A stretch of 64,000 bases of DNA from an uncultured Prevotella sp. (GCA_900551055.1 URUK01000006.1:1-64000), one strand, 5' to 3'. Shown: positions 44,189-54,097, counted from the stretch's first letter. Program-made: numbers and translations. The notes: generated by a model from the letters alone, not told the origin.

Positions 44189-45421
44189 TTATTGGTGGGT
44201 ATCCATATACCAGTTTGTCTGCGTTTTTACATTTGCAATGCTCCTGTTAACGGATGGGTCGGATATGGTTATTCCAGAGAATGTGTTTATTGGGTATTGC
44301 CTGCCTGTGTACGATGAATAATATGTTTCAGTATTTGATTTATACGGAACTAATTTATCGAGTTGGACATTGAAGGCATCAATCAATGACTGGTCTAAAT
44401 ACAGATGTGAAACATAATCACCAAAGTCAAAAAATATAGTGTTTTCATATCCGTCAAGGTCTTGTATATCAGTAACGTCACAAGGTAAATCCGGGCAAGC
44501 TATATTGATTTGCCTCATAATCTCTGCCATTGCTGTGGCTTCGCGACAGTCAACAATACTAATTGTTCCGCATGGGTAATTTCCATAATTAGAGTAGTAT
44601 TCATAAAATTTATCGACAATATTTTTATAGTTGTTTTTTAGTAAATCAATGCCAATTTCAGCATAGGGCATACCGATAGACATGATTTCACACGTGGATG
44701 CGATCAAGTAGTTAGTGACGTTTTTCAGTTCATATACGGTTTCAATGTTTGACATATAACATGCATCAAACAAGATGTATTCCATTTTTATTCCTGAACT
44801 TGCGATAGCTTCAGCGAGAGTTGTTATGTCTGTTTGATAAAAAGGGTCGCCACCATCGCCTGTGCCGAAGAAACGTGTTTGTGGTATTTGCTTGTTTTTT
44901 ATGTTCATCATTGCAGCCCGTGCGCCGATGTTTGTACCGGCTGGTGTCCATCCTGTGCCGTGACAACCTATCGCCATTGCATATTTTTCAGCAGGAGCAG
45001 CATCAATGACATCATCTATAATTTCAGCGATACCTTCGGTTTCTGTATAGTCGCATGTGCTGAAATCGTATTGTTTTAACGTATCTCGTAAGCATTCTCC
45101 ATCATGATAATAAATCCGTATCAGATTTGATGTCTGCTTGTTTTGAGATATAAAAACAATCAATGCATTCCCATCCATTCCTTTATTTTTTTCTATGGAA
45201 TACTCGAAATATTCGATGTTGTCAAAAAAAATGGAATATAAGTTTTCCGCCCATGGCATATACATAAAAACTGTTTGTTTGGCAGGTATTGTTACCCCAG
45301 GAATGTCACTATCATCTTCTTCAAAATAATCATCGTTATCGTTGCATGATATTAAAAATAAAGAAAATACCATTAAAAGCATGAACAAAGCTGCTTTTGA
45401 TAAAAATTCTGATGTTTTCAT
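44189..45421 (-). CDS. clostripain-family (C11) cysteine peptidase lipoprotein
   Basis: A 410-residue predicted lipoprotein. The signal segment ends in the lipobox LISC with Cys26, followed by an acidic DNDDYFEEDDSD stretch of the kind that favours surface export in Bacteroidota. The peptidase domain (about residues 48-300) has the catalytic His154 in IGCHGTGWTP and Cys221 in ILFDACYMSNIETVYEL, the C11 (clostripain) arrangement. The family cleaves after Arg or Lys and often activates itself. The gene is more AT-rich than valS next to it. Target unknown: a nutritional or host-protein role is speculation. Confidence 0.87.
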   Translation of the reverse strand: MKTSEFLSKAALFMLLMVFSLFLISCNDNDDYFEEDDSDIPGVTIPAKQTVFMYMPWAENLYSIFFDNIEYFEYSIEKNKGMDGNALIVFISQNKQTSNLIRIYYHDGECLRDTLKQYDFSTCDYTETEGIAEIIDDVIDAAPAEKYAMAIGCHGTGWTPAGTNIGARAAMMNIKNKQIPQTRFFGTGDGGDPFYQTDITTLAEAIASSGIKMEYILFDACYMSNIETVYELKNVTNYLIASTCEIMSIGMPYAEIGIDLLKNNYKNIVDKFYEYYSNYGNYPCGTISIVDCREATAMAEIMRQINIACPDLPCDVTDIQDLDGYENTIFFDFGDYVSHLYLDQSLIDAFNVQLDKLVPYKSNTETYYSSYTGRQYPINTFSGITISDPSVNRSIANVKTQTNWYMDTHQ

Positions 45422-45513
45422 GCTATCTTAGATTTATGTCTACCTTGTATAAATGACAAACGCCAACCGTGTTGAGAAGTTTTATATCTCGGCACGGTTG
45501 GCTGTGACATGTA

Positions 45514-48153
45514 TTACTTCTTGCTTTTCAACTCAGCCAAAGAAAGTTTCAAAGCGGCGATTTTTTCTTCCGAATCGCTTTTCTTTTTCCTTTCCAATGC
45601 AACGACAGCTTCTGGCGCATTGGCTACAAACTTTTCGTTGGCAAGCTTTTTGTTTATTCCGGCAAGGAAGCCTTCAAGATGCTTCAGCTGTGCCTCTTGT
45701 TTCTCTATTTCTGCAGCAACATCAATAAGATTGCCCACAGGCACGGCAAATTCATCTGTTCCAATCATGAATTGCACAGTATCGGCAGCCTTTTCATTTA
45801 CAATGTTTATTGCCGTCAAGTTGGCCATCTTGATTGTAACGTCGTTGTAAGTGGCGTATTTGTTCTCATTTATCGCCAGCAATTCAAGGCTCTTCTTTGG
45901 AGATATGTTCTTTTGGTTTCTTACTGTCCTGACATTGCTTATAATTTGTTTAACGCATTCAATGTCGTCTGCAAGTTTTTTGTCTTCGTCAGTCGGGGCC
46001 GCGATAGAAAGGTGGTCTAACATGATGCTTTCTCCATCTTTGCGGTCGTATATGTGTTGCCACAGTTCTTCTGTGATGAACGGCATGAACGGATGAAGCA
46101 TTTTTAGCAGGTTGTTGAAGAAAGTTAGCGTCATATCGTATGTCTCACGGTCGATAGACGACCCATAAGCCGGTTTCACCATCTCAAGATACCAACTGGA
46201 GAATTCATCCCAAAAGAGGCGGTATACAGCCATAAGCGCTTCTGATATGCGGTACTTTTTGAACAAATCGTCAAGTTCGGCATTTGTTGTCTTGAGTTTT
46301 GACTCAAACCATTTTACCGCTATTCTGTTTTCATTTGGTTGTGTTTTGTCCGCTACTTCCCAACCTTTTACAAGGCGAAAGGCGTTCCAAATCTTATTGT
46401 TGAAATTACGTCCTTGTTCGCACAGGCTTTCATCAAACAATATGTCGTTTCCAGCAGGTGCGGACAACATCATGCCCATACGCACGCCGTCAGCCCCGAA
46501 TTTCTCTATAAGCTCAATCGGGTCAGGACTGTTGCCAAGGCTTTTGCTCATCTTGCGGCCGAGTTTGTCGCGTACAATGCCTGTGAAATATACATTTTTG
46601 AAAGGCATCGTACCACGGTATTCATATCCAGCCATTATCATACGGGCCACCCAGAAAAATATAATGTCAGGCGCTGTTATAAGGTCGGAAGTTGGATAAT
46701 AATACTTGATGTCTTCATTTTCAGGGTTGTTTATTCCGTCGAATACCGATATGGGCCAAAGCCATGATGAGAACCATGTATCAAGGCAATCGTCATCTTG
46801 GCGCAGGTCAGATACAGTAAGATTGTCGTTGCCGCATTTTTTCTTGGCCAGTTCAAGCGCTTTTTCTGGAGTTTCAGCAACCACATATCCTGCGTTGTTA
46901 GGAAGATAATACGCAGGGATGCGGTGTCCCCACCACAATTGTCGGCTGATACACCAGTCTTTTATGTTTTCAAGCCAGTGCTGGTATGTATTCTTATATT
47001 TCGAAGGATAAAATTTGATATCGTCATCAATAACAGGCTTAAGAGCAAGATCTGCGAAATGTTGCATCTTCAGGAACCATTGCGTTGAAAGCTTTGGCTC
47101 TATGGGTACGTTCGTCCTTTCAGAGAAGCCGACTTTATTTGTATAGTCTTCTACTTTTTCCATCAGTCCGGCATCATTCAAATCTTGTTCTATTTGCGTG
47201 CGCACATCCATACGGTCCATGCCAACATACAGACCGGCAGCTTCGGATATTGTGCCGTCATCATTGAATATGTCAATTGTTTCAAGATTGTGTTTCAAGC
47301 CTAAAGCATGGTCATTGATATCATGTGCGGGAGTTACTTTGAGGCATCCTGTACCAAATTCAATATCCACATAACTGTCTTCAATGACTGGTATTTGGCG
47401 GTTTACTAGCGGAACTATTACGTGTTTGCCTTTCAGCCATGCGTTTTTGGGGTCATCGGGATTAATACACATGGCTGTGTCTCCCATTATTGTTTCAGGA
47501 CGTGTTGTCGCCACAATTGCATATTTTCCGGGCTCCTCCACAACCATATACCTAAGATAATACAATTTGCTGTGTTCCTCTTTGTAAATAACCTCTTCGT
47601 CGCTAAGTGCGGTTTTAGCCTTTGGATCCCAGTTGACCATCCGTACACCACGGTAGATAAGCCCTTTGTTATAAAGGTCGCAGAAAACCTTTATAACCCC
47701 TTCAGAACGCTTTTCGTCCATTGTGAAGGCTGTACGGTCCCAATCACAACTGGCACCGAGTTTCCTTAACTGTTTTAATATTATTCCTCCATGCTCATGA
47801 GTCCAGTCCCATGCGTGTTTAAGAAACTCGTCACGTGTAAGGTCGGTTTTCTTTATTCCTTGTTGCGCCAGCTTGTTGACGACCTTTGCTTCTGTCGCTA
47901 TGGACGCATGGTCAGTTCCTGGCACCCAACACGCATTCTTACCTTCCATTCTTGCCCGTCTGACAAGAATGTCTTGGATTGTGTTGTTAAGCATATGTCC
48001 CATATGCAAAACTCCTGTGACGTTTGGTGGAGGTATTACAATTGTGTATGGCTTGCGACCATCAGGTTTACTGCTGAACAGCTTATTGTCAAGCCAATAT
48101 TGATACCATTTCGCTTCAACTTCTTTCGGGGCGTATTTGCTTGCTAATTCCAT
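45514..48153 (-). CDS. valS: valyl-tRNA synthetase
   Basis: A class I synthetase charging tRNA-Val, 879 residues. The HIGH-type motif is [20 protein letters not shown] (His-Met-Gly-His near residue 53). The editing domain lies between ([38 protein letters not shown]). The KMSKS motif is [16 protein letters not shown] (about 540). An anticodon-binding domain follows, and the C-terminal 65 residues form the usual coiled-coil arm ([40 protein letters not shown]). Divergent from mazG; a -7 box TAAATTTG lies about 40 bp upstream. Confidence 0.98.
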   Translation of the reverse strand: MELASKYAPKEVEAKWYQYWLDNKLFSSKPDGRKPYTIVIPPPNVTGVLHMGHMLNNTIQDILVRRARMEGKNACWVPGTDHASIATEAKVVNKLAQQGIKKTDLTRDEFLKHAWDWTHEHGGIILKQLRKLGASCDWDRTAFTMDEKRSEGVIKVFCDLYNKGLIYRGVRMVNWDPKAKTALSDEEVIYKEEHSKLYYLRYMVVEEPGKYAIVATTRPETIMGDTAMCINPDDPKNAWLKGKHVIVPLVNRQIPVIEDSYVDIEFGTGCLKVTPAHDINDHALGLKHNLETIDIFNDDGTISEAAGLYVGMDRMDVRTQIEQDLNDAGLMEKVEDYTNKVGFSERTNVPIEPKLSTQWFLKMQHFADLALKPVIDDDIKFYPSKYKNTYQHWLENIKDWCISRQLWWGHRIPAYYLPNNAGYVVAETPEKALELAKKKCGNDNLTVSDLRQDDDCLDTWFSSWLWPISVFDGINNPENEDIKYYYPTSDLITAPDIIFFWVARMIMAGYEYRGTMPFKNVYFTGIVRDKLGRKMSKSLGNSPDPIELIEKFGADGVRMGMMLSAPAGNDILFDESLCEQGRNFNNKIWNAFRLVKGWEVADKTQPNENRIAVKWFESKLKTTNAELDDLFKKYRISEALMAVYRLFWDEFSSWYLEMVKPAYGSSIDRETYDMTLTFFNNLLKMLHPFMPFITEELWQHIYDRKDGESIMLDHLSIAAPTDEDKKLADDIECVKQIISNVRTVRNQKNISPKKSLELLAINENKYATYNDVTIKMANLTAINIVNEKAADTVQFMIGTDEFAVPVGNLIDVAAEIEKQEAQLKHLEGFLAGINKKLANEKFVANAPEAVVALERKKKSDSEEKIAALKLSLAELKSKK

Positions 48154-48193
48154 TTTTATATTGTGATATTATTTTATTCAATAAAAAACGATG

Positions 48194-48231
48194 CAAATTT
48201 ACTAAATATTCATGGAAAATATCTACATTTG
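48194..48231. promoter_or_regulatory. divergent valS / mazG promoters
   Basis: Minus strand: TAAATTTG (48201-48194) about 40 bp before valS. Plus strand: TACATTTG (48224-48231) just before mazG. Both match TAnnTTTG. The plus element lies downstream of the in-frame ATG at 48212, which rules that codon out as the mazG start from this promoter. Confidence 0.6.
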
Positions 48232-48250
48232 CATTATTAAAATGTTATTT

Positions 48251-49039
48251 ATGCATACAAGAGAAGAAAAATTGGAAGCCTTCGGCAGGCTTCTTGATGT
48301 GTTGGATACTTTGCGTGTAAAATGCCCGTGGGACAAGAAACAGACAAATGAAAGTCTTAGGCCAAATACCATAGAGGAGACGTTTGAGTTATGTGACGCC
48401 CTGATGAAGGGAGATACAAAAAATGTTTGCAAAGAACTTGGTGACGTATTATTGCATGTATGTTTCTATGCTCTTATCGGCAATGAATCTGGCCAGTTTG
48501 ATATTGCTGATGTATGCAATGGTGAGGCAGACAAACTTATATTCAGACATCCTCATGTATATGGAAACGTAAAAGCTGATACAGCAGATAAAGTAACAGA
48601 AAATTGGGAACAAATCAAGTTGAAAGAAAAAGACGGGAATAAAAGAGTCCTTTCAGGTGTTCCTGACGCATTGCCTTCTTTAATAAAGGCTTATAGAATA
48701 CAGGATAAAGCAAGAAATGTAGGCTTTGATTGGGAAGACAAAAAAGATGTCTGGAAGAAAGTACGTGAAGAGCTTGACGAACTCGAGACGGAACTACGTA
48801 AAGAAGATAATGAAAAGTCGACAGCAGAGTTGGGGGATTTCCTTTTCAGTGTCATCAATGCAGCACGGCTTTATCATTTAAATCCTGACAACGCGTTAGA
48901 GCATACCAATCAAAAATTTATAAGACGTTTCAATTATATAGAAGACCATTCGATAAAAATAGGCAAACCTTTGAAAGACATGAGTTTAGAAGAAATGGAT
49001 AAATTATGGAATGAAGCGAAAGGATTTGAAAAACAATAA
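48251..49039 (+). CDS. mazG: nucleoside triphosphate pyrophosphohydrolase MazG
   Basis: Hydrolyses NTPs to NMPs and pyrophosphate (house-cleaning or ppGpp-linked role in E. coli). The ATG at 48251 (MHTREEKLEAFGRLLDVLDT) is chosen because the -7 box (48224-48231) lies after the ATG at 48212; the ATG at 48242 is also possible. The 262-residue length equals E. coli MazG. Two MazG domains are visible: CPWDKKQTNESLRPNTIEET with the metal motif CKELGDVLLHVCFYA (ExxD type), and a C-terminal one with EELDELETELRKED and ELGDFLFSVINAARL. It heads a plus-strand run with a lipoprotein gene and rnz. Confidence 0.93.
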   Translation: MHTREEKLEAFGRLLDVLDTLRVKCPWDKKQTNESLRPNTIEETFELCDALMKGDTKNVCKELGDVLLHVCFYALIGNESGQFDIADVCNGEADKLIFRHPHVYGNVKADTADKVTENWEQIKLKEKDGNKRVLSGVPDALPSLIKAYRIQDKARNVGFDWEDKKDVWKKVREELDELETELRKEDNEKSTAELGDFLFSVINAARLYHLNPDNALEHTNQKFIRRFNYIEDHSIKIGKPLKDMSLEEMDKLWNEAKGFEKQ

Positions 49040-49052
49040 AAGCGAGTAGGAA

Positions 49053-49646
49053 ATGAAAACATTTGAGTTTCTATTTTTATCATTGTGCGCAATGGTTGTT
49101 ATTGGTTGTGCCGATAAGAAAAAAAATCTTCCGATAATAAAAAACGCTGGTGATAGTACAGTTGTTGATTCTACGGTTTACGGCCAATGTGGAGAGGGAA
49201 CAGCGATGCACACACTTGAGCTTGTTACAGACAAAGGTGACACCATTGTTTATACACTTGAGGGTGTTGACACTTGTGCAAATGTACAAGGAGGCCTTTT
49301 TGTTGGAGACCGAATTGCAGTGATAGGAGAAAAGGCAGAAGGCTTAAATGAAGAGATGTTTGCCAAAAAGGTCATAAACCTTACATCTTTACTTGGCACA
49401 TGGAGCAGCCTTGAAAAAAAGTTTGAGATAGCAGAGGGAGGGGCTGTCATAAGCAATACGGGAGAGCCAACTCCTTATTCCGAATGGAAAATATTGAATG
49501 GCAAGTTGATACTTACACCCGATACATTTGACATTTATGAGTTAGGACCGGATTCGTTGTATTTGGAAAATGACAAAGGCATTTATGGTTATAAGCGCAT
49601 ACAAAAACATATCATCACAATAACCGATGTGAAGAATGACAAATAA
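49053..49646 (+). CDS. lipocalin-like lipoprotein
   Basis: A 197-residue predicted lipoprotein: signal segment with lipobox VIGC (Cys19), then a short linker and beta-rich text. The C-terminal half (LLGTWSSLEKKFEIAEGGAV, SEWKILNGKLILTPDTFDIY) has the GTW start and strand pattern of small lipocalin-like proteins found in Bacteroidota. No catalytic motif. It follows mazG by 13 bp and precedes rnz by 17 bp, so it is likely co-transcribed, but a functional link to those genes is not apparent. Confidence 0.7.
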   Translation: MKTFEFLFLSLCAMVVIGCADKKKNLPIIKNAGDSTVVDSTVYGQCGEGTAMHTLELVTDKGDTIVYTLEGVDTCANVQGGLFVGDRIAVIGEKAEGLNEEMFAKKVINLTSLLGTWSSLEKKFEIAEGGAVISNTGEPTPYSEWKILNGKLILTPDTFDIYELGPDSLYLENDKGIYGYKRIQKHIITITDVKNDK

Positions 49647-49663
49647 AAAAATCAAATGTTTAT

Positions 49664-50578
49664 ATGCAACCATTTAAAGTCCGTATTCTTGGCTGTGGGA
49701 GCGCATTGCCAACTTTAAGGCATTTTGCCTCTTCGCAAATTGTTGAAGTGAGAGGCAAAACCTTTATGGTGGATTGTGGAGAAGGCACGCAAATCCAGAT
49801 TAGGAAGGCGAAGATACATTTTGATAAAGTTCTTTCTGTATTTATCAGCCATTTACATGGTGATCATTGCTTTGGGTTGATTGGTATGATTTCCACATTC
49901 GGCATGCTTGGACGCACAGCTCCATTACATGTATATGCACCGAAAGAGCTTGAGAAAATGTTAAACATGCAAATGGATTTTTTTTGTAAAGGATTGGAAT
50001 ATGAAGTCTTTTTTCACAGTGTCGATACTGCCCGTGAGGATGTTGTATATGAAGATCAAAGCGTAGTCATAAAGTCAATACCTCTTGACCACCGTATCGC
50101 TTGTTGTGGGTATATGTTTTCCGAAAAACCGACATTGCCACATATACGAAGGGATATGATAGATTTCTATAATATTCCAGAATGCTACAGAAACAATATA
50201 AAAAACGGAGCAGACTGGGTGATGCCTGATGGGAGTGTGGTTCCCAATTCACGCTTAATAACGCCAAGTGACCCTCCGCGCTCTTATGCTTATTGTTCCG
50301 ATACGAAGTATATTCCAATGTTATACAAATCATTATTTGGTGTTGATTTGCTTTATCATGAAGCCACTTACGCAAACGAGAATGAGTATAGGGCCGAATT
50401 ATATTATCACAGTACTGCCTGCCAAGCTGCAACAGTGGCGCTTAAAGCTCAAGCAAAAAAACTCATTCTCGGACATTTTTCAGCCCGTTACGAAAATGAG
50501 AATAATTTACTTGAAGAAGCCCGTTCGATATTTTCAAATACATACCTTGCCAATGAAATGGAAGTTTTTGACGTATAA
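49664..50578 (+). CDS. rnz: ribonuclease Z
   Basis: A metallo-beta-lactamase-fold endonuclease that trims the 3' end of tRNA precursors; it fits a genome where tRNA-Pro lacks an encoded CCA. The 304-residue length is that of the short form. The first metal motif is FISHLHGDHCFGL (His63, His65, Asp67, His68), and MVDCGEGTQIQIRKAK precedes it. LDHRIACCGYMFSEK is the exosite-region text. AYCSDTKYI has the metal Asp, and LILGHFSARYE near the end has the last His. Confidence 0.96.
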   Translation: MQPFKVRILGCGSALPTLRHFASSQIVEVRGKTFMVDCGEGTQIQIRKAKIHFDKVLSVFISHLHGDHCFGLIGMISTFGMLGRTAPLHVYAPKELEKMLNMQMDFFCKGLEYEVFFHSVDTAREDVVYEDQSVVIKSIPLDHRIACCGYMFSEKPTLPHIRRDMIDFYNIPECYRNNIKNGADWVMPDGSVVPNSRLITPSDPPRSYAYCSDTKYIPMLYKSLFGVDLLYHEATYANENEYRAELYYHSTACQAATVALKAQAKKLILGHFSARYENENNLLEEARSIFSNTYLANEMEVFDV

Positions 50579-50625
50579 AAGTGTAAAAAACTTTCGTAAA
50601 ATTTTGATTAGTAACAAATTTAATG

Positions 50626-50633
50626 TATCTTTG
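50626..50633 (+). promoter_or_regulatory. -7 promoter element of the small exported gene
   Basis: TATCTTTG, exact TAnnTTTG, 20 bp before the ATG at 50654; a TTTTG lies about 20 bp upstream. Confidence 0.6.
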
Positions 50634-50653
50634 CCTTGATAAATCGAACACTT

Positions 50654-50962
50654 ATGACAAAAAAGTTACTCATAATACCATTTGTTGTGGCTTTATCGTT
50701 TGTCATTCCGGCATATAGTCACACAGCTTCAGCGGTAGAAATAATTGATTTTGATTATCAGGAAGTCAATATTTCAGTTAAGGCTTCAAAAATACACATT
50801 ACTGGGGCTGAGGGTGATACCATGCACATATATAATGTTGCAGGTGTGCGTGTCATGAGCATTAAGGTCGGTAGCCAGGATTGGTATTATGATTTGAACT
50901 TGCCAAAAGGTTGTTATATAGTAAAGGTTGGTAGGACTACAAGGAAAATATCAATCAAATAA
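50654..50962 (+). CDS. small exported protein resembling a secretion-tail domain
   Basis: The ATG at 50654 is chosen; the earlier in-frame TTG (50636) overlaps the promoter. The 102-residue product has a signal peptide (MTKKLLIIPFVVALSFVIPA, cleavage near YSHTASA). The mature part, about 75 residues, consists almost entirely of KIHITGAEGDTMHIYNVAGV, RVMSIKV, LPKGCYIVKVG and RKISIK. That is the pattern of the C-terminal sorting domains on type IX secretion cargo, but here without any cargo attached. Function unknown. It lies between rnz and an L,D-transpeptidase gene. Confidence 0.65.
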   Translation: MTKKLLIIPFVVALSFVIPAYSHTASAVEIIDFDYQEVNISVKASKIHITGAEGDTMHIYNVAGVRVMSIKVGSQDWYYDLNLPKGCYIVKVGRTTRKISIK

Positions 50963-50992
50963 CAAGTATTTACTGTTTAGCACTCTTTTGTT

Positions 50993-52528
50993 TTGTATAG
51001 AATAGCAGCCGTTTTGTTGCTCTTTATTCTTATGTTGTCTTCTTGTCATAAGAAAGTGGGCAATCCAAACAAAGGACTTACGTTGGACGCTTTTTCTGAA
51101 TTGGAAGACAAGCGTTACCGTATTGACATTCATAAAATCCGGGATAATATTGCTATACAGATAAGAGATGACAGTTCCATATCGTCTGCCGAACGGCAAG
51201 TAAGTAAATATTATTCGGGCAACAACCCTTTTATCTGGATTAACCGCAACGGGCTATACAGCCGTACAGACACACTTTTTTCAATAATCAGCCAAGCTTC
51301 AGCGTATGGGCTCGGTTTAGGGATGCTGAGGATAGCTGAGATACAGGAAGATATGGAGCGTATCCGTCAACTGCATGTTGGCGTAGATGGTGGAGAAAAT
51401 ATAAATGTGGTTTTAGCGCGATTGGAATATAATCTAACAAGGGCGTATTTCCGTTATGCCACATATATGCGTTTCGGGATTATTAATCCGGACTATTTTT
51501 ATAATAACTTTGAGAAACTTGAAACAGATTCCATATCAGCAAAATATAAAAATCTTTCCGAACTGCATGCTGAACGTCCTGACAACGCATTTTATGAACT
51601 TGCTGTAACAAAAGCGTTTAATGACTGTGTGAGTTGTTTTCTTGCTGATTTGCAGCCGCATAACGAGCTTTATGACAAATTGACAAAACGGCTAAGCAAT
51701 GGGCGGATTTCATATAGCGAACGCATGAAAATCATTTGCAACATAGAGCGTTGCAGGTGGAGGTTGAAGTGTTTGTCTAACCAACCTTTCCCTGCTAAAC
51801 ATATAGAAGTCAATATCCCGTCGTTTTCATTGCGTGCTGCTGATGAAGGGAAAATGTTGCAGATGCGTGTCGTTTGTGGAACGGTTAAAAACAAAACTCC
51901 TTTATTGGCATCAAGAATAACACGCATGGACGTCAATCCGCAATGGATAGTGCCTAAAAGCATATCCAAAGGATTTGCCAACAATTATGAGTATATGCAC
52001 AAGATGGGTATGTTTGTATTTGACAAGAAAGACGGCAAACTTCCACCAGAGCAGGCTTCTTATGAAAAATTGATGTGTGGGGAACAATATATTATCCAAG
52101 CTGGAGGGCCGAAGAATTCTTTAGGGCGAATCATTTTCCGTTTCGACAATAATTTTTCCGTGTTCCTTCATGACACATCATCGCCTTGGCTGTTCCAACG
52201 TGAGCGGAGGGCTGCGAGTCATGGTTGCGTAAGGGTTGAGAAACCGTATGAGTTGGCGATGTTTTTGTTAGGAGATATTGATGCGGAAACGGAGGAGCGT
52301 TTAAAGTATTCAATGACGGTGCAGTTCGTAAATGATAATGACTCGTTGGTGAAGAAAAAAATAGACAGGAAACGTCTTGTAAACTCATTATATGTCAAGC
52401 CCACGGTCCCGTTGTTTATCACATATTTCACTATTTATTATGGTGAAGACGGACAGCTCACTGATTTTCAAGATGTTTACGGATATGATAAAGCTTTGGC
52501 AGAGAAGTTGAAACCGTATGTGGAATAA
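50993..52528 (+). CDS. L,D-transpeptidase lipoprotein (YcbB-like)
   Basis: Makes or remodels peptidoglycan cross-links (3-3 type) or anchors proteins to it. The likely start is the TTG at 50993, as no ATG gives the lipoprotein signal, which ends in LMLSSC (Cys18). Residues about 30-280 form the large scaffold region of YcbB-type enzymes. The catalytic YkuD domain (about 270-440) has MRVVCGTVKNKTPLLASRI and the nucleophile motif AASHGCVRVEKP. The C-terminal tail (TVPLFITYFTIYYGEDGQLT) matches the YcbB ending. It is followed by a sigma factor gene 2 bp later, suggesting co-transcription. Confidence 0.85.
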   Translation: MYRIAAVLLLFILMLSSCHKKVGNPNKGLTLDAFSELEDKRYRIDIHKIRDNIAIQIRDDSSISSAERQVSKYYSGNNPFIWINRNGLYSRTDTLFSIISQASAYGLGLGMLRIAEIQEDMERIRQLHVGVDGGENINVVLARLEYNLTRAYFRYATYMRFGIINPDYFYNNFEKLETDSISAKYKNLSELHAERPDNAFYELAVTKAFNDCVSCFLADLQPHNELYDKLTKRLSNGRISYSERMKIICNIERCRWRLKCLSNQPFPAKHIEVNIPSFSLRAADEGKMLQMRVVCGTVKNKTPLLASRITRMDVNPQWIVPKSISKGFANNYEYMHKMGMFVFDKKDGKLPPEQASYEKLMCGEQYIIQAGGPKNSLGRIIFRFDNNFSVFLHDTSSPWLFQRERRAASHGCVRVEKPYELAMFLLGDIDAETEERLKYSMTVQFVNDNDSLVKKKIDRKRLVNSLYVKPTVPLFITYFTIYYGEDGQLTDFQDVYGYDKALAEKLKPYVE

Positions 52529-52530
52529 AT

Positions 52531-53079
52531 ATGGCTGAAATCGACGGACATATATGTAAATTGCTTGCATCTGAAACAACTAAGCTTAAGGCTTTTGAAA
52601 TGATAGTAAAGTCTTATAGCGAATGCTTGTATTGGAAGATACGGTATATTGTGCTCACTCATGAAGACGCCGACGACGTTTTACAAAATACATTCCTTAA
52701 AGCGTGGAACAATATAGATTCTTTTCAAGGCAAATCCAAACTGTCGACATGGCTTTACAGCATTGCCATAAATGAGGCTCTTGACAATCTGCGTAAGAGC
52801 AAAAACGCGTTGAAAGTAGGAGGGGGTGATGATGGCATATCAGTTGCGGGGAAACTTATGGCTGATGAATACTTTGACGGCGACGAGGCTCAGGCTTTGC
52901 TTATGCAGGCTGTGGCTACGCTTCCCGATGTGCAGCGTACAGTGTTCAATCTCCGTTATTTTGACAATATGAAATACAGTGAGATGAGCGCGGTTCTGAA
53001 TACGTCAGAAGGGGCTTTGAAGGCATCTTATCATATCGCAGTAAAAAAGATTACCGAGTATTTACACCTGCATGAATGA
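52531..53079 (+). CDS. ECF-type RNA polymerase sigma factor
   Basis: A 182-residue sigma-70 family ECF factor. Region 2 has YWKIRYIVLTHEDADDVLQN and TFLKAWNNIDSFQGKSKLST then WLYSIAINEALDNLRK. Region 4 has LPDVQRTVFNLRYFDNMKYS with the helix-turn-helix EMSAVLNTSEGALKASYHIA. It starts 2 bp after the transpeptidase gene and is followed by a one-span membrane protein and a small exported protein, consistent with an envelope-signal-controlled sigma. The adjoining cell-wall enzyme hints at peptidoglycan or envelope stress, by position only. Confidence 0.92.
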   Translation: MAEIDGHICKLLASETTKLKAFEMIVKSYSECLYWKIRYIVLTHEDADDVLQNTFLKAWNNIDSFQGKSKLSTWLYSIAINEALDNLRKSKNALKVGGGDDGISVAGKLMADEYFDGDEAQALLMQAVATLPDVQRTVFNLRYFDNMKYSEMSAVLNTSEGALKASYHIAVKKITEYLHLHE

Positions 53080-53141
53080 TTTTGTTCGCATGGATTAAAC
53101 TTTTTATACAAAGAAACATCATAAGTATAAATGAAAATGCT

Positions 53142-53501
53142 ATGACAGAAGAACTTTTGCTGGAACAGAAATTTGGCAAACGTCGGCCGTTTAAAATTCC
53201 TGAAGGGTATTTTGAATATGTACAGGACGATGTTATATGCAAAGTCGTGCACATGGGCAATACGCGTAAGCGTAACATTGGGCGTTTCATGCGTCCTGCG
53301 GCATGGGCTGTTTGTGCGGCTGCCGTGATAGCCGTGGGTATTTTATGTATGGGCAAATCCGGTGTGGACGGTGGCAGTATGTCTGGGACAGAGTTCGGCG
53401 GCGTCATGATTTCAGCAAATACGGATTACATTATGGATGAAATGTCAGACTATGCCATGTTTGACAATGACGATTATTATTCTTTTATAGCAGATGAGTG
53501 A
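53142..53501 (+). CDS. one-span membrane protein, candidate anti-sigma factor
   Basis: Start at ATG 53142 (MTEELLLEQKFGKRRPFKIP), a normal-looking N-terminus. An in-frame ATG at 53076 overlaps the sigma stop as ATGA and is also possible. The 119-residue product has a cytoplasmic N-terminus of about 45 residues, one membrane span (RPAAWAVCAAAVIAVGILCM) and an acidic C-terminus (DYAMFDNDDYYSFIADE). It has no zinc-binding anti-sigma motif. Position between an ECF sigma and an exported protein suggests an anti-sigma or signal-relay role; this is inference. Confidence 0.65.
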   Translation: MTEELLLEQKFGKRRPFKIPEGYFEYVQDDVICKVVHMGNTRKRNIGRFMRPAAWAVCAAAVIAVGILCMGKSGVDGGSMSGTEFGGVMISANTDYIMDEMSDYAMFDNDDYYSFIADE

Positions 53502-53943
53502 TATGTTTCTTAAGCGGTTATTGTTTTCTTTGGTAATGCTTTGCATTGTATTATGTGTTGATGCGCAAGGCAAGCACAAGAGGTTTACTCCGGAACGCTT
53601 CCAGGCGGAACTTGAACAATATATCGTAGAAAAGGCATGCCTGACACCCAAAGAGGCGTCTGTTTTTTTTCCGGTTTACCGCGAGATGCGCGACAAGCAA
53701 AGGTTCGTCCACAAAAAGCTAAAAAGCATGAAACGTGTAAAGCCTGTAACAGATGCGGAGTGCAAGAAAAACATAAAGATGTGTGACGAGGCTGAAATTG
53801 AAATGAAAGAGATACAAAAAACTTATCATGATAAGTTTGTAATGATTCTCCCGGCGCGAAAAGTGTATGACATTCTTAATGCCGAAGACAAGTTTCACAG
53901 GCAGATGTTCAAGCGTACAGCCAACAAGAATCGCAAGAAATAG
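53494..53943 (+). CDS. small exported helical protein, candidate sensor for the sigma factor
   Basis: A 149-residue exported protein: MFLKRLLFSLVMLCIVLCVD is the signal peptide core (start 53494, or ATG 53503). The mature part is highly charged and alpha-helical, with FTPERFQAELEQYIVEKACL, EASVFFPVYREMRDKQRF and MKRVKPVTDAECKKNIKM. The layout resembles Spy/CpxP/CnrX periplasmic proteins but I cannot place it in a family. It overlaps the previous gene by 8 bp, so translation is probably coupled. Last gene of the sigma operon. Confidence 0.65.
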   Translation: MSDMFLKRLLFSLVMLCIVLCVDAQGKHKRFTPERFQAELEQYIVEKACLTPKEASVFFPVYREMRDKQRFVHKKLKSMKRVKPVTDAECKKNIKMCDEAEIEMKEIQKTYHDKFVMILPARKVYDILNAEDKFHRQMFKRTANKNRKK

Positions 53944-54014
53944 ATTTGGGCTTGCCGTGCTTTGTCTTGGCATAGCTTACGGCTACTATTTCCAGCATTT
54001 TCAAGTATATGTTT

Positions 54015-54097
54015 AAAAGGCCGTGTTTCATCTCGCGAAACACGGCCTTTTGCTTGCTGATTTGGCATGTGTCGCACGTCAAAATGCGGCCTTTTAT
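54015..54097. repeat. intergenic GTAAAA/GGCC-type repeat with terminator-like hairpin
   Basis: AAAAGGCCGTGTTTC (54015-54029) pairs perfectly with its complement (54037-54051), loop of 7; then CAAAATGCGGCCTTTTATAA follows. It probably ends the sigma operon and belongs to the dispersed family. Confidence 0.8.
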
